Part shown: piece by piece, positions 27,907 through 37,437 of the stretch
Position numbering within the stretch: position 1 is the stretch's first letter
How the letters are laid out: the number at the start of each line of letters is the position of its first letter
Origin: Microbacterium sp. Se63.02b
GTDB taxonomy: Bacteria > Actinomycetota > Actinomycetes > Actinomycetales > Microbacteriaceae
Assembly: GCF_014171575.1 (NCBI RefSeq)
Contig: NZ_CP050453.1
Span: 434,001 to 498,000 of the forward strand
DNA length: 64,000 nt
Direction: 5' to 3'
The notes under the pieces: model-generated
Told to the model about the DNA's origin: nothing
The model's input: only the letters and a program-made list of their open reading frames with translations
Database searches by the model: none
Program-made: the position numbers and the translations under genes

Positions 27907-30151
27907 TGACCTCTCAGACCCTCACCACGCAGCTCCCGTACCAGGACCCCGCGCTCTCGATCCCTGAGCGCGTCGCCGACCTCCTCGGGCGCATGACGCT
28001 GGAGGAGAAGGTCGGGCAGATGCTCCAGCTCGACGCCCGTGACGACCTCGACGACCACATCGCCCGCCGTCACGCGGGGTCGATCCTGCACACCTCCCCC
28101 CGAGCGCATCCTGCGTGCGAACGAGCTCACGGCGCAGACCCGCCTCCGCATCCCGCTGCTCGTGGGGAGGACTGCATCCACGGACACTCGTTCTGGCCAG
28201 GAGCCACGATCTATCCGACGCAGCTGGGCATGGCCGCTTCGTGGGATGCGGGGCTCGTCGAACGCGTCGCCCGCGCGACGGCGGAGGAGGTCGCGGTGAC
28301 CGGCATCCACTGGACGTTCTCGCCCGTGCTGTGCATCGCCCGCGACCTGCGCTGGGGCCGCATCGACGAGACGTTCGGCGAAGACCCGTTCCTGATCGGC
28401 GAGCTGGCCTCGGCGATGGTGCGTGGCTACCAGGGCGACGGCCTCGACGACCCGACCGCGATCCTGGCGACCGCGAAGCACTTCGCCGGATACTCCGAGA
28501 CGCAGGGTGGGCGCGACGCGAGCGAGGCCGACATCTCGCGCCGCAAACTGCGCTCCTGGTTCCTTCCGCCGTTCGAGCGCGTCGCCCGTGAGGGATGCCG
28601 CACGTTCATGCTCGGCTACCAGACCACCGACGGCGTGCCGATCACCACGAACGACTGGCTGCTCAGCGATGTGCTTCGGGGCGAGTGGGGCTACACCGGC
28701 ACGCTCATCACCGACTGGGACAACGTCGGACGCATGGTGTGGGAGCAGCGGATCCAGCCCGACATCGCCCACGCGGCCGCGGCGGCGGTGCGCGCTGGCA
28801 ACGACATGATCATGACCACGCCGAGCTTCTTCGAGGGCGCGCTCGACGCGGTCGCGGCGGGCATGCTCGACGAAGACGCGTTCGATGCCGCCGCCGCCCG
28901 CATCCTGACGCTCAAGTTCGAGCTGGGGCTGTTCGAGAGCCCCGGCTGCCCGGCACCGAGCTCGACGCGGTGGTGGGCAGCACCGCGCACGCGGAGCTGA
29001 ACCTCGAGGTCGCGCGCCGTTCGCTCGTGCTGCTCGAGAACGACGGCGTGCTGCCGCTCGACCCGACGGCGCCGCTCAGGGTGCTCGTCGCCGGGCCCCT
29101 CGCCGACGACGCGCAGACGCAGCTCGGCGACTGGGCGGGCGGCTCCGGTCAGGCGGGGTGGCTCGACGGTCAGCCACGCGACATGATCACGACGGTGCTC
29201 GACGGGCTGCAGGCGATCGACGGCTGGACGGTGACGCACACCAGGGGTGCCGACATCCTCACGCTCGAGGAGGATCCGCGCGGACGGTTCTTCCCCGATC
29301 ACCAGCCGCGCCCGCCGGTCGTGAAGCCGTGCGAGCCGGATGCGGCGCTGATCGCGGAGGCCGTGGCTGCCGCATCGGAATCGGACGTGGTCGTGGCGGT
29401 CGTGGGCGACCGGATCGAACTCGTCGGCGAGGGGCGATCCACCGCGACGCTCGAGCTCATCGGCGGGCAGAACGCCCTGATCGACGCGCTCATCGCGACC
29501 GGGAAGCCCGTCGTGATCGTGCTGCTCGCCTCGAAGCCCCTCGTGCTCCCGGCCTCCGCATCGAAGGCGGCCGCCGTGATCTGGGCGGCCAACCCCGGGA
29601 TGCAGGGCGGCCGGGCATTGGCCGACATCGTCTCCGGAGCGGCCGAGCCCTCGGGACGCCTGCCGATCTCGTTCGCCCGTCACGTGGGGCAGCAGCCGAC
29701 GTACTACAACCAGATCCGCGGCCAGCACGGCGACCGGTATGCCGACCTCACGCAGTCACCCGCCTGGGCGTTCGGCGAGGGACTGTCGTACACGACCGTG
29801 GAGTACGCGGACCTGTCGCTCGAGAAGACGGCACTCGGGGTGTCCGACACGATCGTCGGACACATCACCGTGTCGAACACGGGTGCGCGGTCGGTGCGCG
29901 AGACCGTGCAGGTGTACGTGCGCGATGCCGTGACGAGCGTGAGCTGGACCGACAAGGAGCTCAAGACGTTCCGCCAGGTCGATCTCGCGCCGGGGGAGAC
30001 CGTGCGGGTGCGGGTCGAGCTTCCGGTCGCGGAGTGCACGATCGTGGATGCGGCGGGTGCACGCCTGGTCGAGCACGGCATGTTCGAACTCCTGGTCGGT
30101 CCGAGCTCACGCGACGAGGTGCTCCTCTCCGCCGAGTTCGAGGTGACCTGA
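27906..30151 (+). CDS. GH3 beta-glucosidase-type enzyme (three frameshifts)
   Basis: About 748 residues: GH3 N-terminal barrel, alpha/beta C-terminal domain and a fibronectin III-like end domain. KHFAGYSETQGGRD and the nucleophile Asp in ITDWDNVG are clear. The frame is disturbed at 28101-28107 (six C where five fit), at 28165-28170 (GGGG needs one more G) and near 28950 (CCCC needs one more C). With these three bases set right the protein is unbroken. No signal peptide, so it acts in the cytoplasm on sugars brought in by the upstream importer. Beta-glucosidase is likely; beta-xylosidase is possible. Confidence 0.87.
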
Positions 30152-30243
30152 CCGTCGCTGCGTATGCGCCGTTCTCGCTCTGCGGTGCAGATCGCGTTCC
30201 GATATGCAGTCCGAGCGCGTGACGTCGCTCCTAGCCTTGGGTG

Positions 30244-30822
30244 ATGGATTCGCTCGTGCTGCAGGCCTGGGGAGACGAGTCTTTTCGAACGGCGGGTGTG
30301 GAGCGGCCTTCCTACCTCCTGGGCGCTGCGGTCGCCGATGTCTCACACTGTGAAGACATGCGTGCGGAGCTCCAGCGTCTTCCTCGACGCGGGCCGAAAC
30401 TCCATTGGCGAGATCAGGACAGACGCGCCAGGGATGCATCGATCGCAGCGATCTCGGGTTTCGATGCCTACCACGTCATCGTCATCGCAGCGCCGGTCGA
30501 TCCCCGTCGGCAGGAACGCGCTCGCGCGCTGTGTCTGGAGAGACTCGCGTGGCAGCTCGACGCACAGGGCGTGCGACTACTCACCCTCGAAGCGCGTCCA
30601 CCCCAGTTGATGCGACGGGATCTCCGGACTGTCGACGCGCTGCGCGGCAAGCTGGCACTCCCTGAGGGGCTTCGGATCGATCATGCGCAACCCAGCGAGG
30701 AGCCGATGGTGTGGATCGCCGACCAGGTGCTTGGAGCGCTGGGAGAGAAGCTGGCCGGCGGTCGGAGCGAGTGGTTCGATGCAGTGAGTCCGGTCACGAC
30801 CATCCAGCAGATCCCGCTCTGA
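30244..30822 (+). CDS. DUF3800-like protein
   Basis: 192 residues. The acidic WGDES near the N-terminus and the late WIADQVLGAL segment recall DUF3800 proteins, which have an RNase H-like fold with the sequence pattern D-E-S early and an I-A-D late. I have no stronger match. A GTG at 30241 directly precedes the ATG. Stand-alone gene closed by a terminator. DUF3800 members are often accessory genes near mobile elements or defence loci, but none is seen here. Confidence 0.6.
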   Translation: MDSLVLQAWGDESFRTAGVERPSYLLGAAVADVSHCEDMRAELQRLPRRGPKLHWRDQDRRARDASIAAISGFDAYHVIVIAAPVDPRRQERARALCLERLAWQLDAQGVRLLTLEARPPQLMRRDLRTVDALRGKLALPEGLRIDHAQPSEEPMVWIADQVLGALGEKLAGGRSEWFDAVSPVTTIQQIPL

Positions 30823-30829
30823 TGCGCGA

Positions 30830-30867
30830 AAGCCGGGTCCCGTCCAGAGGGGCGGGGGTCCCGGCTT
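30830..30867. terminator. Bidirectional terminator between DUF3800-like gene and soxR
   Basis: AAGCCGGG (30830-30837) pairs with CCCGGCTT (30860-30867); inner CCC/GGG bases extend the stem. It lies between two convergent genes. Confidence 0.65.
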
Positions 30868-30955
30868 CTACTTCCCTACCCCCAGCGGGGGCGGGCTGAA
30901 ACAAGTCTACGTCCCTTGAAGCTGTAGCGCCCTATCGTTCTGCAGATCGGTGGGT

Positions 30956-31405
30956 TCAGTCCTGAAGGCGCTGGGGGCCGACACCCTGGGTGCCGAGAGC
31001 ATCGTCGGGGTTGAGCAGGCCGCACGCCTTCATCGACAAGCAGCCGCAGCCGATGCATCCGGTGAGTTCGCGTTCGAGGCGTTCGATGCCCTCGCGTCGT
31101 TTCTCGAGCTCGCGCTTCCACCGTCGAGAGGCGCGTTGCCAGTCGGCGTGGCTCGGGGTCTCGGTCAGCGGCACGTCGGCGAAGGCCGTCTGCACGTCGG
31201 AGAGCGGGATGCCGAGGCGCTTGGCCACCGTGATGAGCGAGACGCGGCGCAGCATGTGCCGTGCGTAGCGGCGCTGGTTCCCCGACGTGCGGGTCGAGGC
31301 GATGAGTCCGAGGGACTCGTAGAAGTGCAGTGCTGAGGCTGCTACGCCGGTGCGCCTGGTCATCTCGCCGATCGTCAGCGGCTCGTCGGGTGCGTGCGGG
31401 CTCAT
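30956..31405 (-). CDS. soxR: SoxR redox-sensing MerR-family activator
   Basis: 149 residues: MerR winged helix (about 10-50), dimerisation helix and the [2Fe-2S] site Cys117, Cys120, Cys122, Cys128 (spacing C-x2-C-x-C-x5-C), exactly the SoxR pattern. Oxidation of the cluster by redox-cycling compounds turns on the target promoter. GAGGAGG precedes the ATG. It is divergent from a ferredoxin gene, and a perfect-form SoxR box lies in the shared 76-bp gap. In actinobacteria SoxR answers mostly to redox-active metabolites rather than superoxide. Confidence 0.93.
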   Translation of the reverse strand: MSPHAPDEPLTIGEMTRRTGVAASALHFYESLGLIASTRTSGNQRRYARHMLRRVSLITVAKRLGIPLSDVQTAFADVPLTETPSHADWQRASRRWKRELEKRREGIERLERELTGCIGCGCLSMKACGLLNPDDALGTQGVGPQRLQD

Positions 31406-31421
31406 CCGTGGCCTCCTCGAT

Positions 31422-31452
31422 TTGACCTCAAGTGTACTTTAGGTTTTACGGT
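31422..31452 (+). promoter_or_regulatory. SoxR-controlled promoter of fdxA
   Basis: TTGACC (31422-31427), a 19-base spacer and TACGGT (31447-31452). The overlong spacer is the mark of MerR-family activated promoters, which need DNA distortion to fire. Confidence 0.8.
31426..31443. promoter_or_regulatory. SoxR box
   Basis: CCTCAAGTGTACTTTAGG, an 18-bp near-palindrome that differs little from the enterobacterial soxbox CCTCAAGTTAACTTGAGG. It lies within the promoter spacer. Confidence 0.88.
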
Positions 31453-31481
31453 GGAACCGTGACCCGAACGAAGACCGACCG

Positions 31482-31808
31482 ATGACGTATGTGATCGCCC
31501 TCCCCTGCGTCGATCTGAAGGACAAGGCCTGCATCGACGAATGCCCGGTCGACTGCATCTACGAGGGGGAGCGCTCGCTGTACATCCACCCCGACGAGTG
31601 CGTGGACTGCGGCGCCTGCGAACCCGTGTGCCCCGTGGAGGCGATCTTCTACGAAGACGACCTGCCCGACGAGTGGCGGGACTACTACAAGGCGAACGTG
31701 GAGTTCTTCGACGAGATCGGCTCGCCCGGAGGGGCGGCCAAGACGGGGATGCTCACGTTCGACCATCCGCTCGTCGCCGCACTCCCCCCGCAGGAGGCGC
31801 ACGCATGA
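31482..31808 (+). CDS. fdxA: 7Fe ferredoxin
   Basis: 108-residue ferredoxin with eight cysteines: 9, 17, 21 and 25 in the N-terminal part ([16 protein letters not shown]) and 40, 43, 46 and 50 in C-x2-C-x2-C-x3-CP. This is the FdxA pattern for one [3Fe-4S] and one [4Fe-4S] cluster. It is an electron carrier, here under SoxR control, which suggests a role in repairing or reducing redox-stress targets or keeping SoxR reduced. Its stop overlaps the start of a 25-codon reading frame (ATGA). Confidence 0.93.
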   Translation: MTYVIALPCVDLKDKACIDECPVDCIYEGERSLYIHPDECVDCGACEPVCPVEAIFYEDDLPDEWRDYYKANVEFFDEIGSPGGAAKTGMLTFDHPLVAALPPQEAHA

Positions 31809-31882
31809 GCCCGCGCCTCGTGATCATCGGCGTCACGCTCGACCACGCGCAACCCGCGCCCGCGAAGGAGACCGTCCGATGA
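31805..31882 (+). CDS. 25-residue coupled reading frame, possible oxidoreductase remnant
   Basis: Starts in the fdxA stop (ATGA at 31805) and its TGA overlaps the flavin reductase ATG (31879). The peptide begins [10 protein letters not shown], like the first strand of an FAD/NAD-binding Rossmann fold, then quickly becomes hydrophilic. It may be the two ends of a deleted ferredoxin reductase-like gene joined in frame, or a coupling leader. No independent evidence that it is a functional product. Confidence 0.4.
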   Translation: MSPRLVIIGVTLDHAQPAPAKETVR

Positions 31883-32418
31883 CCGCCCATGCCCCCGATC
31901 CAGCGCCGCACCCGGCAGCGCCGGTCCCCACTCCCGTCGGCGAAGGGCTCAAGTCCGCGTTCCGCACCCACCCCGCCGGCGTGGCCATCATCACGGCGCA
32001 GACTCCGGACGGTCCGGTCGGCCTCACCGCGTCGAGCGTGTCATCCGTGGCAGTGGATCCCGCCGCGATCGTGTTCTCCGTCACCCGAGCCACCGGGAGC
32101 GCGGGGGCGATCCTCGGCGCCGAGACCTTCCTCGTGCACCTGATCGACGACGAGCACTCCGCGCTGGCGCAGAGCTTCGCGATCAGCGGCTCCGAGCGCT
32201 TCACACCGGCTCAGGGCTGGACGACACTACCCACGGGAGAGCCGCACCTCCCCGAGGCGCGTGCGGCGCTGCGGTGCCGTTCGATCCAGAACGTCCCCGT
32301 CGGCTCCTCCACGGTCGTGATCGCCGAGGTGCTCGAGGTGCTGCCGGGGCGCGCCGCCCGTCCACTGGTCTACCTCGACCGCCGTTTCCATGCCCTCCCG
32401 CACGACACCGCCCTCTGA
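31879..32418 (+). CDS. Flavin reductase-like FMN-binding protein
   Basis: 179 residues of the flavin reductase (split-barrel) family: FRTHPAGVAIITA (about 28-40), GLTASSVSSVAVDP (about 49-62) and the late DRRFH are the usual elements. The family reduces FMN or FAD with NAD(P)H, often for a partner monooxygenase; none is adjacent. Co-transcription with fdxA places it in the SoxR response. Confidence 0.85.
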   Translation: MTAHAPDPAPHPAAPVPTPVGEGLKSAFRTHPAGVAIITAQTPDGPVGLTASSVSSVAVDPAAIVFSVTRATGSAGAILGAETFLVHLIDDEHSALAQSFAISGSERFTPAQGWTTLPTGEPHLPEARAALRCRSIQNVPVGSSTVVIAEVLEVLPGRAARPLVYLDRRFHALPHDTAL

Positions 32419-32441
32419 TCCCGCACCACGAAAGGAACACC

Positions 32442-33071
32442 ATGTCCGCGCTCTACACACTCCCCGAGCTGCCCTACGACTACGCGGCGCTCGAGCCGCA
32501 CATCTCCGGCAAGATCATGGAGCTGCACCACTCCAAGCACCACCAGGCGTACGTCACCGGCGCGAACACCGCGCTCGAGCAGCTCGCCACCGCCCGCAGC
32601 GCCGGGGACCTCGCCAACGTGAACAAGCTCGAGAAGGACCTCGCCTTCAACCTCGGCGGCCACATCAACCACTCGGTGTTCTGGCAGAACATGTCGCCCG
32701 AGGGCGGCGGCGCTCCCGAGGGCGAGCTGGCGGCAGCGCTCGAGGACGCATTCGGGTCGATCGACGCCTTCCGCGCGCACTTCACCGCGACCGCGCTCGG
32801 TGTGCAGGGGTCGGGCTGGGCCGTGCTGGCGTGGGACAGCGTGGGCGCCCGTCCTGTGATCTTCCAGCTCTTCGACCAGCAGGGGAACGCGCCGCTCGGC
32901 GTCACCCCGCTGCTGCAGCTCGACGTCTGGGAGCACGCCTACTACCTCGACTACCTCAACGTGCGCGCCGACTACGTCAAGGCCTTCTGGAACCTCGTGA
33001 ACTGGCCCGACGTGCAGCGCCGCTTCGAGACCGCCCGCACCGCGACACAGGGTCTGATCGTCGGATCCTGA
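32442..33071 (+). CDS. sodA: Superoxide dismutase (Mn/Fe family)
   Basis: 209 residues. Metal ligands are His29 (MELHHSKHH), His77 (GHINHSVFW), Asp161 and His165 (DVWEHAYY). The QQGNAPL segment is the manganese-type form. No signal peptide is seen. AAAGGAA precedes the ATG at 32442. It lies 23 bp after the flavin reductase gene, so SoxR may reach it through read-through, a notable link between SoxR and superoxide defence outside enterobacteria. Confidence 0.95.
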   Translation: MSALYTLPELPYDYAALEPHISGKIMELHHSKHHQAYVTGANTALEQLATARSAGDLANVNKLEKDLAFNLGGHINHSVFWQNMSPEGGGAPEGELAAALEDAFGSIDAFRAHFTATALGVQGSGWAVLAWDSVGARPVIFQLFDQQGNAPLGVTPLLQLDVWEHAYYLDYLNVRADYVKAFWNLVNWPDVQRRFETARTATQGLIVGS

Positions 33072-33187
33072 TCCCGCGGGGCGCCCTGCGTCCGCCCAGG
33101 CACGCACTCGCGTGACCGTCTAGGGTGGAGGGAGGAGCGTCGGGAAGCCTGGTCGACATCATCGTTCGTCGACACCTCGGAGCTCCC

Positions 33188-34506
33188 ATGACAGACGCCC
33201 GTCGTTCCTTCCCCGCCCGCGGCAGCTACCGCGAGGTCCGCCGCATCGGCACCCTCCTGCGAAAGGAGAGCGTCGGCGGCATACTCCTCGTGGTGATGGC
33301 AGCGATCGCCCTCGTGTGGGCGAACTCCCCGCTCGCGGAGAGCTACTTCGCGCTCCGCGACTTCGAGATCGGCTACGAGCCGTGGCACCTGCGCCTCAGC
33401 CTCGGAGCCTGGGCCGCGGACGGACTGCTGGCGATCTTCTTCTTCCTCGTCGGTCTGGAGCTGAAGCGGGAGTTCGTGATCGGCGATCTCCGCGATCTCC
33501 GCACCGCCGTCGTCCCGGTGGCTGCTGCCGTCGGCGGCGTCGTCGTGTCCCCGCCCTGATCTACGTGCTCGTCATCGGGCCCGATCCCGAACTGCTGCGC
33601 GGATGGGCGGTTCCGACGGCGACCGACATCGCCTTCGCCGTGGCCGTGCTCGCGATCATCGGCTCGCATCTGCCCGCGCGACTGCGCCTGTTCCTCCTGA
33701 CACTCGCCGTCGTGGACGACCTCATCGCGATCGGCATCATCGCGATCTTCTACACCGACGACCTGAACCCGATGCCGCTGCCCGCCGCGATCCTGGGCCT
33801 CGCCCTGTACGCGGCGCTCGCCCAGATGCGGCAGGGGTTCTTCGCCCGCAACCGCTTCGCGGCCTGGCTGATCCTGCTCCCGATCGGCGTGGTCGTGTGG
33901 GCCTTCGTCCACGCCTCGGGGATCCACGCGACCATCGCGGGCGTCGCCCTGGGCTTCATGATCCCGGTCCGTTCCGGGGAGACGGATGCCGATGGGGTCG
34001 AGCGCCCCGGCCTCGCGGAGGAGTTCGAACATCGGTTCCGTCCGCTGTCGGCCGGTTTCGCGGTCCCCGTCTTCGCGTTCTTCGCCGCCGGCGTCGCAGT
34101 CGTCGGCGACGGCTTCGTGCAGACGGTCACCCATCCCGTGGCCATCGCGATCGTCTGCGGTCTGGTGCTCGGCAAGCCGATCGGGATCGTGATCGCCACG
34201 TGGATCGCGACGAAGGCGACGCGTGCCGAGTTGGGTGGGGGACTCCGGTGGGTCGACCTGATCGGCGTCGGCATCCTCGCGGGTATCGGATTCACGGTGT
34301 CGCTGCTGGTCGCCGAGCTGAGCTTCCCCGCAGGACTCGAGCACGATGCCGCGAAGGTCGCCATCCTGATCGCCTCGGTGCTCGCCGCGGTCGCCGCTTC
34401 GATCCTGCTGGGCGCGCGCAACCGCCGGTATCGGGCGATCGCCGCGCAGGAGTCCGTCGACGCCGACGGCGACGGCGTTCCCGATGTGTATCAGCGCGAG
34501 GAGTAG
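33188..34506 (+). CDS. nhaA: Na+/H+ antiporter NhaA (frameshifted)
   Basis: About 439 residues, twelve helices. The NhaA core [14 protein letters not shown] (the ion-binding Asp pair) and [12 protein letters not shown] are clear. The frame changes near 33548 (TCCCCG; one more C gives [10 protein letters not shown]). The antiporter exchanges sodium for protons at alkaline pH. The C-terminus carries an unusual acidic tail, [15 protein letters not shown], resembling one calcium-binding thrombospondin type 3 repeat. The start ATG at 33188 is chosen because the upstream extension is not hydrophobic or conserved in style. Confidence 0.9.
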
Positions 34507-34518
34507 GCGGGGCTCCGG

Positions 34519-35525
34519 TCAGACGAGCCGTGCCGTGGTGCCGCGCACGTTGAGCTCGTACGGCAGCTCGGAGGGGATGTGCACCTCGTCCGGGGTGGCG
34601 AGCTTCGCCAGCACGGCATCCGCGGCCCGTTCGCCCTGGCCGAGCGGGAACTGGTCCACCGTGGTCAGGCGGAAGAACTCCCCGAGCTCGTGTCCGTCGA
34701 TGCCGACGATCGACAGCTCCTCCGGCACGCTGAAGCCGAGGTCGCGCGCGGCGAGCAGGGCTCCGATCGCCATCTCGTCGGATGCGGCGAACACCGCGGT
34801 CGGGCGGGGGCCAGGGCGTCCGAGCAGCTGCTTCGCCGCCCGATACCCGCCCTCGACCGTGAAGTCCGCGGGTTCGAGGAACGCGTGGTTCAGGGGGATG
34901 CCCGCCGTCAGCAACGCCTTCTCGAAGCCGAGGCGGCGGTTCGTGGGGATGTGGAAGTCGATGTCGAACTCGGGGTTCGCGCCGATGTGCGCGATGTCGG
35001 TGTGACCGAGCCCGATGAGGTGCTCTGTGGCGAGCTGGGCGACGGCCACGTCGTCGACGGTGAGGGTGTCGAGCTTCGGGTTCGGGCCGCCGATCGCGAT
35101 CACCGGAAGTCCGAGATCGAGCAGGTGCTGCGTCTCGTCCTCGTCGAGCTCGATCGACACCGCGATCACGGCGTCCACCCGCTGACGCCGCAGGAACGTG
35201 TCGAACACGTGCCGGCGCACGTCTTTGTCGGCGGTGATGTTGTACAGCGTGATGTCGTAGCCGGCGCGCATGAGCGCCGCCGAGACGCCGGAGAGCACCG
35301 TGCTGAAGAACCACCGGTCGAGGAACGGCACGACGACGCCGATGTTGCGCGTCCGACCCGAAGCGAGACTCGATGCGCGGGACGACACGACGTAGCCGAG
35401 CGACTGCGCCGCTGCCTGCACCCGCTCCTGGCGGACTCGGACACGTGTCCGCGGCCGCTGAGCGCGCGGGAGACGGTCGCGGTGGAGACCCCGGCGAGCC
35501 GGGCGACCTCATCGATGCTGGCCAT
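34519..35525 (-). CDS. LacI-family regulator of the GH13 gene (frameshifted)
   Basis: About 335 residues: LacI helix-turn-helix at residues 3-30 (IDEVARLAGVSTATVSRALS) and a periplasmic-binding-like sugar domain. The frame changes near 35435 (AGGAG, one more G gives SARERVQAAAQSLGYV). It follows the GH13 gene on the same strand after a hairpin, and the LacI-type operator sits at the GH13 promoter, so it probably represses its own operon until an alpha-glucoside is present. Confidence 0.88.
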
Positions 35526-35546
35526 GTGTTCCTCTGTGTGATCCGC

Positions 35547-35593
35547 TCCCGTCGCACTCTCTGTCGAGCCGTGCGGCTGAGAGTGCGACGGGA
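35547..35593. repeat. REP-like hairpin element, copy 1
   Basis: Arms TCCCGTCGCACTCTC (35547-35561) and GAGAGTGCGACGGGA (35579-35593), perfect over 15 bp, with an inner AGCC/GGCT stem. The outer TCCCGTCGCA end is shared with the element at 42603-42657. It lies between the GH13 and LacI genes. Confidence 0.7.
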
Positions 35594-35603
35594 CGGGCGC
35601 GGG

Positions 35604-37274
35604 TCAGACCTGCGTGGGCGTGGTGTACCAGACAGCGGTGTCGACCGGGATGGCCGCGCCGTCGAAGGGCTGGCTCTGCAGGATGACCGTCGCGTCGGCC
35701 GGCAGCTCGATCGGCTCGGTGCCGAGGTTCGCGATCACGTGCACCTCGCCGCGGCGGAAGGCCACCGCGTCAGCGCCGGCATCCTCCCAGATCAGCGAGC
35801 CGGTGCCGAAGCCGTGCTCGCGACGGGCGGCGAGCAGTCGCTTGTACAGCGCGAGCGTCGACGCGGGGTCGACCTCTTCGACATCGCGAGCGTATGTCGC
35901 CCACTCGGTCGGCTGCGGGAGCCACGAGAGTCCCGTCTCGTTGAAGCCGAAGGCCGGAGCATCCGCCTCCCAGGGCAGCGGGACGCGGCAGCCGTCACGG
36001 CCGTAGCGCTCGCCGTTCGTGCGGTACCACGTCGGGTCCTGACGGAACTCGTCCGGGATCTCCATGGCCTCCGGGAGACCGAGTTCCTCGCCCTGGTAGA
36101 GGTACGACGATCCGGGGAGCGCCAGCATCAGGGTCGTGGCGGCGCGCGCACGGGCCAGGCCGGTCGCGGTGTCGGGCTTGTGCGGGGTGTTCGGGCCGAT
36201 GCCCTCGCCCTGCGGGTTGTCGGCCGTGAGCGCGAGGCGCGATGCATGGCGCACGACGTCGTGGTTCGACAGCACCCACGTGCTGGGTGCGCCCACCGCG
36301 CCGAACTCGTCGAGCGACTCGCGGATGACGTCGCCGAGACGCTGAGCGTCCCACGGCGTCATCAGGTACGGGAAGTTGAACGTCTGGTGCATCTCGTCCG
36401 GCCGCACCCAGAGAGCGGTCTGCTGCAGCGTCGGCATCCAGGCCTCGCCGCACAGGGCGCGGTCGCCGTCGTACTCCGCCAGCACCTTGTGCCAGTCGCG
36501 GTAGATGTCGTGCACGCCGTCCTGACCCCAGTACGGCACGTTCGACTCGCCGCCGCCCATCGAGTCGGCATCCGTCGGCGGGGTGTAGTCGGGCAGACCC
36601 TCGGTCTTGATCATGCCGTGGGCCACGTCGACCCGGAACCCGTCGACACCGCGGTCGAGCCAGAAGCGCAGGATCGAGCGGAACTCCTCCTGCACCTCCT
36701 CGTTGTTCCAGTCGAAGTCGGGCTGCGTCGCATCGAAGATGTGCAGGTACCACTGGCCGGGGGTGCCGTCCGCCTCGGTCACGCGCTGCCACATGCCGCC
36801 GCCGAACACCGACTCCCAGTTGTTCGGAGGCAGCTCGCCGTTCTCGCCCTTGCCGTCGCGGAAGATGTAGCGCGCGCGCTCCGGGCTGCCGGGCGCGGCC
36901 TTGAGCGCCTCCTGGAACCAGACGTGCTGGTCGGAGGAGTGGTTCGGGACCAGGTCGACGATCACACGGATGTCGCGGGCGTGGGCCTGCGCGAGCATCT
37001 CGTCGAAGTCGGCGAGCGTGCCGAACAGCGGGTCCACGTCACGGTAGTCGGCCACGTCGTAGCCGGCGTCGCGCTGCGGGCTGGTCATGAACGGGCTCAG
37101 CCAGATCGCGTCGACGCCGAGATCCTGCAGCGCGTCCAGACGGCTGGTGATGCCCGGGAGGTCGCCGATGCCGTCGCCGGAGGCGTCCGCGAAGGAACGG
37201 GGGTAGATCTGGTAGATGACGGCGCTGCGCCACCACTCGGAACCGGGGGCTGCGTTCTGCTCAAGCTGTGCCAT
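35604..37274 (-). CDS. GH13 alpha-glucosidase (oligo-1,6-glucosidase type)
   Basis: 556-residue GH13 subfamily 23/30-like enzyme. The catalytic triad is Asp216 (GFRVDVAH), Glu277 (CGEAW) and Asp339 (SNHDV); DLVPNHSS (107-114) is conserved region I. It has no signal peptide, so it cleaves imported isomaltose, maltose or sucrose-like sugars in the cytoplasm. Transcription starts at or near the ATG: TAGCCT (37286-37281) lies six bases upstream with no ribosome site. A LacI operator overlaps this promoter. No transporter is adjacent; the importer at 10-13 kb could supply it. Confidence 0.92.
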   Translation of the reverse strand: MAQLEQNAAPGSEWWRSAVIYQIYPRSFADASGDGIGDLPGITSRLDALQDLGVDAIWLSPFMTSPQRDAGYDVADYRDVDPLFGTLADFDEMLAQAHARDIRVIVDLVPNHSSDQHVWFQEALKAAPGSPERARYIFRDGKGENGELPPNNWESVFGGGMWQRVTEADGTPGQWYLHIFDATQPDFDWNNEEVQEEFRSILRFWLDRGVDGFRVDVAHGMIKTEGLPDYTPPTDADSMGGGESNVPYWGQDGVHDIYRDWHKVLAEYDGDRALCGEAWMPTLQQTALWVRPDEMHQTFNFPYLMTPWDAQRLGDVIRESLDEFGAVGAPSTWVLSNHDVVRHASRLALTADNPQGEGIGPNTPHKPDTATGLARARAATTLMLALPGSSYLYQGEELGLPEAMEIPDEFRQDPTWYRTNGERYGRDGCRVPLPWEADAPAFGFNETGLSWLPQPTEWATYARDVEEVDPASTLALYKRLLAARREHGFGTGSLIWEDAGADAVAFRRGEVHVIANLGTEPIELPADATVILQSQPFDGAAIPVDTAVWYTTPTQV

Positions 37275-37280
37275 GCGAAC

Positions 37281-37301
37281 AGGCTACTGCAAACGCTTAC
37301 A
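37281..37301 (-). promoter_or_regulatory. Leaderless promoter and LacI-type operator of the GH13 gene
   Basis: The -10 hexamer TAGCCT (37286-37281) is followed after six bases by the ATG. TGTAAGCGTTTGCA (37301-37288), a classic LacI-family half-palindrome around a central CG, sits directly upstream of the -10. Confidence 0.7.
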
Positions 37302-37437
37302 CTCCCGCCAGGGAAGGCATCGAATCGGTTCGGCGACCGGCCTCCGCCCGTGTGCGGTGAGGTGATCGTGCCGCGTCTCCTCCCGCCGCGTCGCCATGCG
37401 GGAGTAGGGTGGCGGCATCCGACGAGTGGAGGCTGTC

